A DNA stretch of 64,000 nucleotides, taken from Rathayibacter sp. SW19. Lineage in GTDB: Bacteria; Actinomycetota; Actinomycetes; Actinomycetales; Microbacteriaceae. The stretch is from the NCBI RefSeq assembly GCF_030866825.1, contig NZ_CP133020.1, positions 1,612,001 through 1,676,000 on the forward strand. The letters run 5' to 3'. Each line of letters begins with the position of its first letter. The first letter of the stretch is position 1. The notes under the pieces were generated by a model. That model saw only the letters and a program-made list of their open reading frames with translations, made no database searches and had not been told where the DNA came from. This document shows, piece after piece, positions 8,359-17,376 of this stretch. A program made the position numbers and the translations under genes.

Positions 8359-9321
8359 ATGGCATGGCTGGTGACCGGGGGAGCCGGGTATATCGGATCG
8401 CACATCGTGCGCGCGTTCCAGGGCGAGGGCATCGAGACGATCGTCATCGACGATCTCTCCAGCGGCCATGCGAACTTCGTGCCGCCCGCGATCGCGTTCT
8501 ACCGGGGCTCGATCCTCGACGGTGCCCTTTTGCAAGAGATCTTCGACCAGCATGAGATCACCGGGGTCGTGCACGTCGCCGGATTCAAGTACGCCGGCGT
8601 CTCGGTACAGCGACCGCTGCACACCTACGAGCAGAATGTGACCGGCACAGCAACGCTACTCGCGGCGATGCAGGATGCCGGTGTCGGCGCGATGGTGTTC
8701 TCGTCCAGCGCCGCCGTATACGGCACGCCGAACACCGATCTCGTGACCGAGGAGACCGCGAAGGCACCGGAATCTCCCTACGGCGAGTCCAAACTGATCG
8801 GCGAGTGGCTGCTGCGCGATCAAGCGGTTGCCGCCGGGTTGCGGCATGTCAGCCTGCGGTATTTCAACGTCGTCGGTTCCGGTGCTGATGATCTTTTCGA
8901 CTCGAGCCCGCACAACCTGTTCCCGCTAGTGTTCGACGCCTTGCTGGCCGGCCGCACGCCGCGCATCAACGGCAATGATTACCCGACGCCGGACGGCACC
9001 TGTGTGCGCGACTACATTCACGTCGCCGATTTGGCGCTTTCGCACGTCGCGGCCGCCAAACGACTGGATGCTCACGCCAGCATCGAACCCGTCTACAACC
9101 TCGGCAGTGGCGATGGCGTCTCGGTCGGCGAGATCATGACGACCGTCGCCGAGGTGACCGGCATTGCCTTTGTGCCGGAGGTGGGTCCGCGGCGGGCCGG
9201 CGACCCGGCCCGGATCGTCGCATCCGGTGAACTCGCTGCGCGCGATCTGGATTGGCGGATGCGTTACTCGCTGCGGGAAATGGTCGCGAGCGCGTGGGCG
9301 GCGCGCCGCGCGGCATCCTGA
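8359..9321 (+). CDS. galE: UDP-glucose 4-epimerase
   Basis: Short-chain dehydrogenase/epimerase of 320 aa that interconverts UDP-glucose and UDP-galactose, using bound NAD. It shows the Rossmann motif TGGAGYIGSH at the N-terminus, SSSAAVYG with the catalytic Ser region, YGESK with the Tyr-x-x-x-Lys pair, RYFNVVG and CVRDYIHVADLA. Start ATG at 8359 with GGAGG about 8 nt upstream. Likely supplies galactose for envelope glycans made by neighbouring glycosyltransferases (inference). Confidence 0.9.
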   Translation: MAWLVTGGAGYIGSHIVRAFQGEGIETIVIDDLSSGHANFVPPAIAFYRGSILDGALLQEIFDQHEITGVVHVAGFKYAGVSVQRPLHTYEQNVTGTATLLAAMQDAGVGAMVFSSSAAVYGTPNTDLVTEETAKAPESPYGESKLIGEWLLRDQAVAAGLRHVSLRYFNVVGSGADDLFDSSPHNLFPLVFDALLAGRTPRINGNDYPTPDGTCVRDYIHVADLALSHVAAAKRLDAHASIEPVYNLGSGDGVSVGEIMTTVAEVTGIAFVPEVGPRRAGDPARIVASGELAARDLDWRMRYSLREMVASAWAARRAAS

Positions 9322-9360
9322 ATCGGTTGTTTTCCGTTTTGGCCCGAAATCGCGCAGCGA

Positions 9361-9452
9361 CTTTTACAAAACGACGGAACCATTTGCCGACGCGCCGAAG
9401 TGTTGCAGACAGGTTCGGCGTGTCATCGCCTTTGTCCGTCGTTTTGTAAAAG
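9361..9452. repeat. Palindromic repeat copy 4 (best-conserved arms)
   Basis: Perfect 18-bp inverted arms, CTTTTACAAAACGACGGA (9361-9378) and TCCGTCGTTTTGTAAAAG (9435-9452). The inner part holds GCCGACGCGCCGAA and TTCGGCGTGTCATCGC, a second palindromic layer. It lies directly 3' of galE. Confidence 0.85.
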
Positions 9453-9598
9453 GCGACACCAGCGGGAGGGTTTTTGAGGCCCACAGCGCAGCTCAGCGCA
9501 GGCAATGGGGGTAGAACGTTCGCACGTAGCGGAATCGTTGCGACTCTTCGGCGCGTCGCGAAGTCTCCACGCGGGGTTGAGGCTTTACCATTTGCGAC

Positions 9599-9627
9599 TT
9601 GACTCAGTCGAACTACACCGATGTAAT
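9599..9627 (+). promoter_or_regulatory. Candidate promoter of whiB2
   Basis: TTGACT at 9599-9604 and TGTAAT at 9622-9627, separated by 17 bp. Transcription would start near 9634, giving a leader of about 50 nt to the ATG at 9683. Confidence 0.6.
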
Positions 9628-9682
9628 TAGTGCGACGCATTGAAAAATGTGTCGGCAACACAAATGGGGTGGGGAGATCGAT

Positions 9683-10006
9683 ATGGCAATACCTGAATAT
9701 CGCTCTGGGGTACCCGATGACTGGTTCGTTGATCCTGTCCGGTTGGGGGTGCCTGGGGTTCGTGGGGCGAGCGAAGAAGAAGACAATCCTCTGGCATGGC
9801 AGTCCGACGCGCTGTGTGCACAAACCGATCCGGAAGCTTTTTTTCCGGAAAAGGGCGGGTCCACACGCGATGCGAAGAAGATCTGCGCATCGTGCGAGGT
9901 TCGGGCGCAATGCCTTGAGTATGCGCTCGCCAATGATGAACGGTTCGGCATCTGGGGCGGGCTGTCCGAACGCGAGCGGCGCAAGTTGCGCAAACGAGCC
10001 GTTTAG
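9683..10006 (+). CDS. whiB2: WhiB-family iron-sulfur regulator (WhiB2/WhmD-like)
   Basis: Wbl protein of 107 aa. Four cysteines that bind a 4Fe-4S cluster are at residues 45, 68, 71 and 77 (C-x22-C-x2-C-x5-C). They are followed by the turn FGIWGGLSERERR and a basic tail. Wbl proteins bind the sigma factor region 4 and control transcription; the WhiB2/WhmD branch is linked to cell division and septation. The branch assignment rests on the acidic N-terminal extension and on its place near manA and the Rv3259/DUF3499 homologs, as in mycobacteria (Rv3260c). ATG at 9683 has a GGGGTGGGGAG ribosome site; an ATG at 9647 is possible but less likely. Confidence 0.88.
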   Translation: MAIPEYRSGVPDDWFVDPVRLGVPGVRGASEEEDNPLAWQSDALCAQTDPEAFFPEKGGSTRDAKKICASCEVRAQCLEYALANDERFGIWGGLSERERRKLRKRAV

Positions 10007-10075
10007 CCGCCTAATTCCAGGCTCGCCCTGGCGCGTCGATGGGGAAGTGCCGGCGGGCACCTAGGCTGACTGGCG

Positions 10076-13000
10076 ATGGATCCGACAGTCACCGCAATCG
10101 TCGTCGCCCGCACGGGGGCTGAGCACCTCACCCGCACCCTGACGGCACTGACGGCGCAAACGCGACCCCCCGATGCGGTGATCGTCATCGCCGACGGCTC
10201 ATCGGATGCTGTCGCGAAAGTCGTCGCAGACGCCGCACCGACCCATTTCGTCGTCTCGCCGGAAAAACTCCCGTACGGTGCGGCCGTCGCGGCCGCGCTC
10301 CGGTTGGCGCCCGCACCGACCACCGAGCACCAGTGGTTGTGGCTGCTCGCTCAAGACACGGCAGCAGAACCGGATGCGTTGCGCCGCCTTCTCGACACCG
10401 TCGAGGTGTCGCCGTCGGTTGCCGTTGCCGGGCCGAAGATCGTCGACTGGGACGATGACGCCCTGATTCGCGAGCTGGGCGAATCGATGACGCCGCTCGG
10501 GGCATCCGTTGCCCTCGTACAGGACGAACTCGACCAGGCTCAGCACGACGGACTCAGCGACGTGCTCGCCGTCGTGCCGGCCGGCATGATCGTGCGGCAC
10601 ACCGTGTGGGATGCCATCGGCGGCTTCGACCCGGGGCTTGCCGTCGTCGACGACGGACTGGACTTCTGTGTGCGGGCACGACTGGCCGGCCACCGTGTTG
10701 TGCTGGTGCCCGACGCATCCGTTGCCAGCGCCGGGGATGGCATCGCCGGCCCGAGCCGTTCAAATCGGTGGGCCAACCGCCGCAGGCTGTACCGTGAACG
10801 GCGAAAAGCCCAACTGCATCGCCGCATGGTCTACGCGCCCGCGGCGATGCTGGTGTTGCACTGGTTGAGCCTTGTGCCGCTGGCGGTGATCCGCTCGATC
10901 GGCTGGTTGCTCGGCAAGCAGCCGGGCGCGATCGGCGGTGAGTTGGCGGCAGCGTTCGCCGTCGCGTTCGGTGCCAGCGGCATCGGCCAGGCTCGCGCGG
11001 CGCTGGCGCGTGTCAAGACCGTCGGCTGGAGCGCCATCGCACCGTTGCGCATCCCGTTGGCCGAGGTGAGGCGGGCGCGGGCGTTGCGTCGCGAGTCCGA
11101 ACTCATGCGCACCCGCGGTGAGCGAGTGGAGTTCAACTTCTTTTCCGGCGGCGGCGCGTGGACAGTGATCGGCATGCTCATTGTCAGCATCGGCTTGTTC
11201 GTGACGTTGCTCGGCAGCTCCCGGATCGGCGGCGGCGCGCTTCTTCCGCTAAACGATCAGGTTGCCGCCCTCTGGCAGAACACCGGATACGGCTGGCGCG
11301 ACATCGGCCTCGGCTTTGCGGCCACTGCCGACCCGTTCACGATCGTGCTGGCCATTCTCGGCTCCTTGACGTTCTGGCAGCCGTCGTTAGTGCTTGTGCT
11401 GCTGTGGCTCGCGGCGTTACCACTCGCAGCCCTGGGGGCATGGTTCTGCGCCACCCGCATCACCACGCGGCCGGGTCTGCGGGCGCTGTTCGCGATCCTG
11501 TGGGCGCTCGCACCGATGCTGCTGGATGCGTTGCAGTCCGGTCGCCCGGCTGCCGTGCTCGCCCATCTGCTGCTGCCGTGGCTGTTCTTCGCCGGGTATG
11601 CCGCGCGACGCTCCTGGGCGGCATCCGCCACGACGGCACTGCTCACCGCGGCCGTGCTGGCGTGCGCACCGTCGCTGGCGCCGGCGCTCGCCGTGCTGTG
11701 GGTGATCTGGCTCGTCACCAGCGGGCGGCGCATCGCGCGGGTGATCATGGTGCCGCTGCCCGCGATCGTTCTATTCGCGCCGCTCGTTTTGCAGCAGTTG
11801 ATGCGCGGCAACGGGCTGGCCGCGTTCGCAGACCCGGGAGCGCCGCTTGCCGCGAGCCATTCGACCGGTTGGCAGTTGGCTCTCGGCGGAGCGGATGCCG
11901 CGCTCGGCGGCTGGGGCTCGCTTGCGGCATCCGTCGGGCTGGCCGGGCAGGCGCCGACGATCATCGTCGCGGCACTGCTGGCCCCGATCGTCGTGCTCGC
12001 GTTGCTCGCCCTGTTTCTGCGCGGCACCATCAGGGCGACGCTGAGTCTGATCGTCGCGCTGCTCGGTTTCGCCACCGCGGTCGCGGCCGGGCAGCTGATT
12101 CTTGCGTCCAACGGGTCGCAGCACGTGGCCGTGTGGCCGGGCGCGGGGCTCAGCCTGTACTGGCTCGGGCTCAGTGCGGCCGCCGTGCTGGGGCTCGCCG
12201 CGCTCGGCCGATTCGCCGTGGCGCCGGCGTGGGTCGCTCTCGTTGCGTTCGTCGTCGCGGTTGCGCCGCTGGCCGCTGCGCTCCCGCTCGGCAACTCGGC
12301 GGTGGCGGCAGCCGGCACCAGCACGCTGCCGGCGTATGTCACGGCCGAAGCCGGTCAGCATCCGCGGATCGGAACGCTTCGCTTGACACCGCAGCCCGGC
12401 GGCGAACTGGCCGCGCAGGTCGTGCGTGGCATCGGCGAGACCCTCGATGTGCAGAGCACCTTGAGCAACACACGGCAGACACTGAGCCGCGACGAACGCG
12501 CGTTGGCGGTTGTTGCGGGCAACCTGGCCTCCTCCAGCGGAATGGATGCCGCCCCTGCGCTCAAGCGCTTCGGCATCGACTTCGTGCTGCTGGCACCGCC
12601 CGCCACTGTGCCGCACGAATCGGTGCAGCCGCGCGCGGCCGCGACGACGACGCGCGCAGCAACCGCGTTGGACGGCAACCCGTTGCTCGCAACGGTGGGC
12701 ACGACCGAGTTCGGGCAGCTCTGGAGCGTCACGGCGTCGCACTCGACCGAGGCCGCAGCGATTCCGGCCGACGCGGGCGGTTGGCTGCGCCCGCTGTACT
12801 TCACGGTGCTTGGCATCGTGTTCGGTGCAGTGCTGCTGCTGTCGATTCCGACAGGGCGCGCAGAACGTGGTGTGCTGCGGCGGCCGACCGCCGCCGAAAT
12901 CGGTGCGGTCACGACGCGTGTCGAGCCGGAGCCGGAGCCTGAACCCGAGCCCGAGCCCGAGGCTGAGGCTGAGCCGGACAATGGGCCCGAGCCGGAGCCC

Positions 13001-13282
13001 GAAGGAGAGCCCGACTCGGAGGCCGAGCCCGCGTCCGAACGTGCCACAGACCCCGAGACCGAACCCGCGTCCGAAGCGGAAACAGACCCCAACTCCGACG
13101 CGGCACCCGAGCACGAGCTGCAAACCGGAGCCGCGCTGAAGTCGGCGGTTGCGGCTGGGCCGGGGGCGGCATCCGTCACGGGCCCTGAAAAGGCGGCACA
13201 GAAAGCGGCACAAAAGGCCGCGAGGAAAGCCGCCAAGAAGGCAGCCCGGGCGCTCGACGAGGGAGGCGCAGATGCCGAGTAA
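10076..13282 (+). CDS. Large membrane glycosyltransferase (GT2 domain plus multi-pass membrane domain)
   Basis: Protein of 1068 aa. Residues 1-240 are a family 2 glycosyltransferase domain: VTAIVVARTGAEHLTRTL at the start, WLWLLAQDTAAEPDAL (the nucleotide-sugar Asp region) and AIGGFDPGLAVVDDGLDFCVRARLAG (acceptor/catalytic acid region). A long section from about 255 to 930 has roughly a dozen hydrophobic segments. The tail from about 945 is a Glu/Pro repeat (EPEPEP) followed by a Lys/Ala stretch (AAQKAAQKAARKAAKKA). It overlaps the DUF5719 gene by 11 bp. GT2 plus DUF5719 next to whiB2 recurs in actinobacteria (recollection, unchecked). Likely builds an extracellular polysaccharide; donor sugar unknown. 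Confidence 0.8.
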   Translation: MDPTVTAIVVARTGAEHLTRTLTALTAQTRPPDAVIVIADGSSDAVAKVVADAAPTHFVVSPEKLPYGAAVAAALRLAPAPTTEHQWLWLLAQDTAAEPDALRRLLDTVEVSPSVAVAGPKIVDWDDDALIRELGESMTPLGASVALVQDELDQAQHDGLSDVLAVVPAGMIVRHTVWDAIGGFDPGLAVVDDGLDFCVRARLAGHRVVLVPDASVASAGDGIAGPSRSNRWANRRRLYRERRKAQLHRRMVYAPAAMLVLHWLSLVPLAVIRSIGWLLGKQPGAIGGELAAAFAVAFGASGIGQARAALARVKTVGWSAIAPLRIPLAEVRRARALRRESELMRTRGERVEFNFFSGGGAWTVIGMLIVSIGLFVTLLGSSRIGGGALLPLNDQVAALWQNTGYGWRDIGLGFAATADPFTIVLAILGSLTFWQPSLVLVLLWLAALPLAALGAWFCATRITTRPGLRALFAILWALAPMLLDALQSGRPAAVLAHLLLPWLFFAGYAARRSWAASATTALLTAAVLACAPSLAPALAVLWVIWLVTSGRRIARVIMVPLPAIVLFAPLVLQQLMRGNGLAAFADPGAPLAASHSTGWQLALGGADAALGGWGSLAASVGLAGQAPTIIVAALLAPIVVLALLALFLRGTIRATLSLIVALLGFATAVAAGQLILASNGSQHVAVWPGAGLSLYWLGLSAAAVLGLAALGRFAVAPAWVALVAFVVAVAPLAAALPLGNSAVAAAGTSTLPAYVTAEAGQHPRIGTLRLTPQPGGELAAQVVRGIGETLDVQSTLSNTRQTLSRDERALAVVAGNLASSSGMDAAPALKRFGIDFVLLAPPATVPHESVQPRAAATTTRAATALDGNPLLATVGTTEFGQLWSVTASHSTEAAAIPADAGGWLRPLYFTVLGIVFGAVLLLSIPTGRAERGVLRRPTAAEIGAVTTRVEPEPEPEPEPEPEAEAEPDNGPEPEPEGEPDSEAEPASERATDPETEPASEAETDPNSDAAPEHELQTGAALKSAVAAGPGAASVTGPEKAAQKAAQKAARKAAKKAARALDEGGADAE
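12919..13260. repeat. Coding low-complexity repeat: Glu/Pro then Lys/Ala tail
   Basis: GAGCC-type dipeptide repeats encode EPEPEPEPEPEAEAEP, then looser acidic repeats, then about 25 residues of Ala/Lys. Charge flips from strongly acidic to basic. Confidence 0.7.
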
Positions 13283-14705
13283 GCGCGCATTCGCGCACGG
13301 CAGTGTGCGCGCGGTGGCCGGGTTGGTCGGCATTGGAGTCGCTGCTGCTGCCGTGATCGCGGCCACGTGGCTGCCGCTGCCGAGTGTGACCGCCGCGATC
13401 CCATCGCAGACGGTCACGCCTGTGCCCGCGGACCAGCAGAGGACCTGCCCTGGCCCGTTGCTGGAGTTGGCAGCCGATTCGACGGATGCGACCGCCTCAA
13501 GCGCATTCGGATCGCCGGCCTCGGTATTCGATGCGAGCCCGGGTGAGGCGCAGACGTCGTCGCTGAAGACGCCGGACGATCATCTGGGTGGACACTTTGG
13601 CGCTCCGAAAGTGGTGTCGGTTTCGGCAAAGCCGGGCGAGAGCGCTGCGCCGCTGATCGCGGGAGCGCAGTCGCAGACGGCGGTACAGGAGGATCTCGCC
13701 GGGTTCGCAGCCGCAGGCTGCGGTGACGCGAGCCGAAGCAGTTGGCTGGTGGCCGGCGCGAGCGATCTCGGGCAGACCAGCCTGGTGTTGTTGAGTAATC
13801 CGACGGCGGTGCAGGCATCCGTCAATCTCAGTGTGTACGCGGAATCCGGAGAGATCCAAGCGCCGGGGGCGCAGGGCATCCTGGTCGATGCGGGCAGCCA
13901 GAGGGTCATTGCGCTAGCCGGGATCGCGCCCAATGTGAAGGCGCCTGTTGTGCATGTCGAGTCCACCGGAGGCAGCGTCGTGGCGACCCTGCAGCAGAGT
14001 GTCGTGCGCGGGTTGACTCCCGGCGGAGTCGAACTGGCCGCACCGACCAGCGCCCCTGCGAAACATCAGGTCATCTCCGGCCTCGTCATCGCAGGGCTCG
14101 CCGCGCAGGCCGGCGCCGTCGACGGCTATGCGGACACGATGCCCGCGCTGCGCGTGCTCGTTCCCGGTGGCAAGCCGGCGACGGTGCGAGTGGGAATCAC
14201 CCCAGAGAAGGGCACGGCCGGGGGCACGTCGACCCAGGCGACCCTACAGCCGAAGACCGCGCAGGAACTGCCGCTCGACAACCTGGTCAACGGGTCGTTC
14301 ACCGTGACCGTCGACGCCGACCAGCCCGTTGTGGTCGCTGCGCGAGTCTCCACGTCGGGGCCGGCAGGCAATGATTTCGCTTGGTATGCGGCATCCGATG
14401 CGCTGGTCGGAGACACGATGATCGCTGTTGCACCGGGCCCCGGCGCGACGGTGCACCTGACGAATCCGACCACGACGGATGCGACGGTGTCACTTCACAG
14501 CACAGCGGGCGCCAGCGAGCAGACCGTCACGGTGGCCGCCAACTCTGCCGTTGCTGTCGCGGTGCGCACGGGGCTCACCTACACGCTGGGCGGCGTGAAG
14601 GGACTCTACGCGTCGGTCAGCTATGGAGGCAGCGGCCTCTCGTCGTCGTTCCCGGTCGAACCGCCCGGCGCGCTCGCGTCACCGATCGCGGTGTATCCGA
14701 AGTAG
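13272..14705 (+). CDS. DUF5719 family membrane-anchored extracellular protein
   Basis: Protein of 477 aa with one N-terminal membrane segment (AVAGLVGIGVAAAAVIAATWL, about residues 15-35). The rest is an extracellular domain rich in Ala, Val, Thr and Ser and without cysteine pairs beyond two Cys. It matches the pattern of DUF5719 proteins, encoded next to large GT2 glycosyltransferases in Micrococcales. ATG at 13272 has a GGGAGG site and overlaps the glycosyltransferase stop by 11 bp, so the two are translationally coupled. Function is unknown; a role in export or anchoring of the polysaccharide made by the partner is inference only. Confidence 0.7.
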   Translation: MPSKRAFAHGSVRAVAGLVGIGVAAAAVIAATWLPLPSVTAAIPSQTVTPVPADQQRTCPGPLLELAADSTDATASSAFGSPASVFDASPGEAQTSSLKTPDDHLGGHFGAPKVVSVSAKPGESAAPLIAGAQSQTAVQEDLAGFAAAGCGDASRSSWLVAGASDLGQTSLVLLSNPTAVQASVNLSVYAESGEIQAPGAQGILVDAGSQRVIALAGIAPNVKAPVVHVESTGGSVVATLQQSVVRGLTPGGVELAAPTSAPAKHQVISGLVIAGLAAQAGAVDGYADTMPALRVLVPGGKPATVRVGITPEKGTAGGTSTQATLQPKTAQELPLDNLVNGSFTVTVDADQPVVVAARVSTSGPAGNDFAWYAASDALVGDTMIAVAPGPGATVHLTNPTTTDATVSLHSTAGASEQTVTVAANSAVAVAVRTGLTYTLGGVKGLYASVSYGGSGLSSSFPVEPPGALASPIAVYPK

Positions 14706-14868
14706 GCGCCGCTGGGCTCTTGCGCTGCTTGTGCTGCTTGTGCTGCTTGCGCGGGTTGTTCGGGTTGTTGGGGCTGGCTGTTGCGGGTCGTTAATGGTGC
14801 GCAAGGTGTCGTTGTCTGCGGTCGGGCGGCAGAGCACTCTGCGCACCACAAACGCGAAGTGGGCGGGT

Positions 14869-15315
14869 TTAGTAGTGGCGGAAGCGCTCGGGCGCGAGAT
14901 CCCAGGGATCCTTGCCGAGGAGTTCGGCGACAGCCCGGAAGACACAGCTTTCGACCAGCAGACGGCGGTGGAACTCGTCGTTGCGGTGGAGCTTGCTCAA
15001 CCGCTGGATCGGCACACGAAACAAGAGTACGATGCGCTCGGCCGGATCGACGCGCCAGCGTTCGACCTCATCGTCGCCGAGCGCGGTTGCCGGTGCCGCA
15101 GCGACCTCGAAGCGCACGTCTTCGAGTTCCTTCGGCCAGAGGCCCTTCAAGTAGTCGGCTGTTGATGCGACCGTCATGTCGAAGAAGTCGATCCTGTTGT
15201 GCAGCATCGGCAGGTGCGGGCCGGTGATCGGGCCGCGAGCGCCGCGGCCGTGCCGGTTGCGCGTGACCACAGGGGAATTCGGCAACTCGACATGAGCGGC
15301 ACGGGAACGAGGCAT
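14869..15315 (-). CDS. Metallopeptidase-family protein (Rv3259-like) with lost HExxH
   Basis: Protein of 148 aa in the position of M. tuberculosis Rv3259 between whiB2 and the DUF3499 gene. The C-terminal half, RIVLLFRVPIQRLSK and VESCVFRAVAELLGKDPWDLAP, matches the end of the PF06262 zincin-like family. The zinc motif HExxH is not intact: the aligned stretch is VESCVF, with only the Glu left. Probably no longer a peptidase (inference). The ATG at 15315 overlaps the DUF3499-side open frame on the other strand. It is convergent with DUF5719. Confidence 0.7.
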   Translation of the reverse strand: MPRSRAAHVELPNSPVVTRNRHGRGARGPITGPHLPMLHNRIDFFDMTVASTADYLKGLWPKELEDVRFEVAAAPATALGDDEVERWRVDPAERIVLLFRVPIQRLSKLHRNDEFHRRLLVESCVFRAVAELLGKDPWDLAPERFRHY

Positions 15316-15358
15316 GTCGCAATCCTACGTCGAGCACCGCGCGATAGTCTGGACGGCG

Positions 15359-15580
15359 ATGCCGAGACGATTGTGTTCGCGCGTGGCCTGTGCCGAAGAT
15401 GCCGTGGCCACCCTCACGTATGTCTACGCGGACTCGATGGCCGTTCTCGGCCCGCTCAGCATTACACCCGAGCCGCACAGCTACGATCTGTGTGCCGGGC
15501 ACGCGGAACGGCTGTCCGCACCGAAGGGCTGGCAGATCATCCGGCACGCGGTCTTCGGCGAAACCGGTTACGGCGGCTGA
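15359..15580 (+). CDS. DUF3499 family small zinc-ribbon-like protein
   Basis: Protein of 73 aa starting MPRRLCSRVACAEDAVATLT, then YVYADSMAVLGPLS and HSYDLCAGHAERL, the standard DUF3499 pattern (Rv3258c homolog). CSRVAC and the later C-x2-H look like metal ligands. Function unknown. ATG at 15359 was preferred over the ATG at 15314 because family members begin at the RRxCSR motif. It is divergent from the Rv3259-like gene. Confidence 0.8.
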   Translation: MPRRLCSRVACAEDAVATLTYVYADSMAVLGPLSITPEPHSYDLCAGHAERLSAPKGWQIIRHAVFGETGYGG

Positions 15581-15655
15581 GTTCCCGTCGGGCGCGGGCC
15601 AGGACCCGCCGAGCCGGGCCGAGTCTGAGGTGCCGGCCGACGGCATCCGTTCGGT

Positions 15656-15744
15656 GTTCAAAACGACGGAGAAACACGGCGACGCGCCGGCCGGCGTACG
15701 AGTTGCGCGCCGTGTCGCCGAAGAAGTCCGTCGTTTTGGTGAAC
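15656..15744. repeat. Palindromic repeat copy 5, upstream of sahH
   Basis: Arms GTTCAAAACGACGGA (15656-15670) and TCCGTCGTTTTGGTGAAC (15727-15744). The inner part is ACGGCGACGCGCCGG and CGCGCCGTGTCGCCG, close to perfect. It ends about 38 bp before the sahH start. Confidence 0.85.
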
Positions 15745-15782
15745 GGCGGGAACCGAGGCTGGGAGAATGCGAGAATGGGGCA

Positions 15783-17312
15783 ATGACTTCGTTGCACCCT
15801 GATCTGACCACGCCCGAGTCCGAGACAACAGCCACGCCGGCGAGTCGGAGCGCGTCGCTGCCGTATCGGGTCGCCGACCTGTCGCTGGCAGAATCCGGTC
15901 GCCACCAGCTGCGACTTGCCGAGAATGAGATGCCGGGCCTGATGGCCTTGCGCGCCGAGTTCGGCGAATCGAAGCCGCTGACCGGCGCGCGCATCGCCGG
16001 CTCCCTGCACATGACCGTGCAGACCGCCGTGCTGATCGAAACCCTCGTTGCCCTCGGCGCTCAGGTGCGCTGGGCCAGCTGCAACATCTTCTCCACGCAA
16101 GACGAGGCGGCGGCCGCGGTGGCCGTCGGACCCACCGGCACGGTTCTGCAGCCGGTCGGCGTGCCCGTGTTCGCCTGGAAAGGCGAGAGCCTCGAGGAAT
16201 ACTGGTGGTGCACCCAGCAGATCTTCGACTGGAGTGCCGAGGCGGCAGCATCCGGAGCCGACTGGCGCGGCCCGAACATGATCCTCGACGACGGCGGCGA
16301 CGCGACGATGCTCGTGCACCTCGGCCGCCAATTCGAGCAGGCCGGCGCCGTTCCCGACCCGACGGATGCCGACAGCCACGAGTATCGCGTCGTTCTGGAA
16401 GCTTTGCGTGCGTCGCTGGCCGCCGACGCCGGCCGGTGGACGCGGATCGCCGCCGACATCCGCGGCGTGACGGAGGAAACGACGACCGGCGTGCACCGGT
16501 TGTACGAGCTGGCTCGCGACGGCAAGCTGCTGTTCCCCGCGATCAACGTGAACGACTCCGTCACGAAGTCGAAGTTCGACAACAAGTACGGCATTCGGCA
16601 CTCGCTGCCCGACGGCCTCAATCGCGCGACCGACGTGCTGATCGGCGGCAAGATCGCCTTCGTGGTCGGCTATGGCGACGTCGGCAAGGGCGCAGCAGAG
16701 GCGCTGCGCGGTCAGGGTGCACGGGTGATCGTCAGTGAGGTCGACCCGATCAACGCCCTGCAGGCGGCCATGGACGGCTTCCAGGTGGCACGCATCGAGT
16801 CGGTCGTCGGCGAGGCCGACATTTTCGTCTCCTGCACCGGTAACCTCAACGTGATCACGGTCGAGCACATGCTGGCGATGAAGCATCAGGCGATCGTCGC
16901 GAACGTCGGGCACTTCGACAACGAGATCGACATGGCGGGGCTGGAGCAGGTCGCCGGCGCCACGAAGATTCAGATCAAGCCGCAGGTGCACGAGTGGCGG
17001 CTGCCGACTGGGCGCAGCATCCTGATTCTCAGCGAAGGACGCCTGATGAATCTCGGGAACGCGACCGGGCATCCGTCGTTCGTAATGAGCAACTCGTTCT
17101 CGAACCAGGTACTCGCGCAGATGGAACTGTGGTGCCACCCGGAGAACTATCCGCTCGGGGTCTATGTTCTGCCGAAGATCCTCGACGAGAAGGTGGCGCG
17201 TCTGCACCTGGACGCGCTCGGCGTCGAGCTGACGACACTCACGCCGCAGCAGGCCGCATACATCGGCGTCGAGGTCGACGGGCCGTACAAGGTCGAGCAG
17301 TACAGGTACTGA
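15783..17312 (+). CDS. sahH: Adenosylhomocysteinase (S-adenosyl-L-homocysteine hydrolase)
   Basis: Splits S-adenosylhomocysteine into adenosine and homocysteine, relieving product inhibition of methyltransferases. The protein has 509 aa, full length. Markers are NEMPGLMALR, GSLHMTVQTAVLIETL, SCNIFSTQDEAAAAV, the NAD-binding motif VVGYGDVGKGAAEALRGQGA and the end DGPYKVEQYRY with the conserved Lys and Tyr that reach the partner subunit's NAD. ATG at 15783 was chosen; the frame extends upstream only through the palindromic repeat. In mycobacteria sahH (Rv3248c) likewise precedes mtrA. Confidence 0.95.
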   Translation: MTSLHPDLTTPESETTATPASRSASLPYRVADLSLAESGRHQLRLAENEMPGLMALRAEFGESKPLTGARIAGSLHMTVQTAVLIETLVALGAQVRWASCNIFSTQDEAAAAVAVGPTGTVLQPVGVPVFAWKGESLEEYWWCTQQIFDWSAEAAASGADWRGPNMILDDGGDATMLVHLGRQFEQAGAVPDPTDADSHEYRVVLEALRASLAADAGRWTRIAADIRGVTEETTTGVHRLYELARDGKLLFPAINVNDSVTKSKFDNKYGIRHSLPDGLNRATDVLIGGKIAFVVGYGDVGKGAAEALRGQGARVIVSEVDPINALQAAMDGFQVARIESVVGEADIFVSCTGNLNVITVEHMLAMKHQAIVANVGHFDNEIDMAGLEQVAGATKIQIKPQVHEWRLPTGRSILILSEGRLMNLGNATGHPSFVMSNSFSNQVLAQMELWCHPENYPLGVYVLPKILDEKVARLHLDALGVELTTLTPQQAAYIGVEVDGPYKVEQYRY

Positions 17313-17376
17313 CCGTCCGGCCGGCCGGAACTGACGTCCGGCCAGCTGGCGGTCGCCTGCGGTTGCTGCGGCCGGC

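Larger units (their letters stand above)
9322..9682. other. Intergenic region between galE and whiB2: repeat plus promoter
   Basis: 361 bp without a gene. It holds palindromic repeat copy 4 just after galE, about 140 bp without recognisable features, and the whiB2 promoter and leader. Confidence 0.7.

Noticed and set aside
15656..15782. SAH or SAM riboswitch upstream of sahH
   Set aside because: The structured sequence there is a copy of the dispersed palindrome found at seven other sites, and no riboswitch core was recognised.
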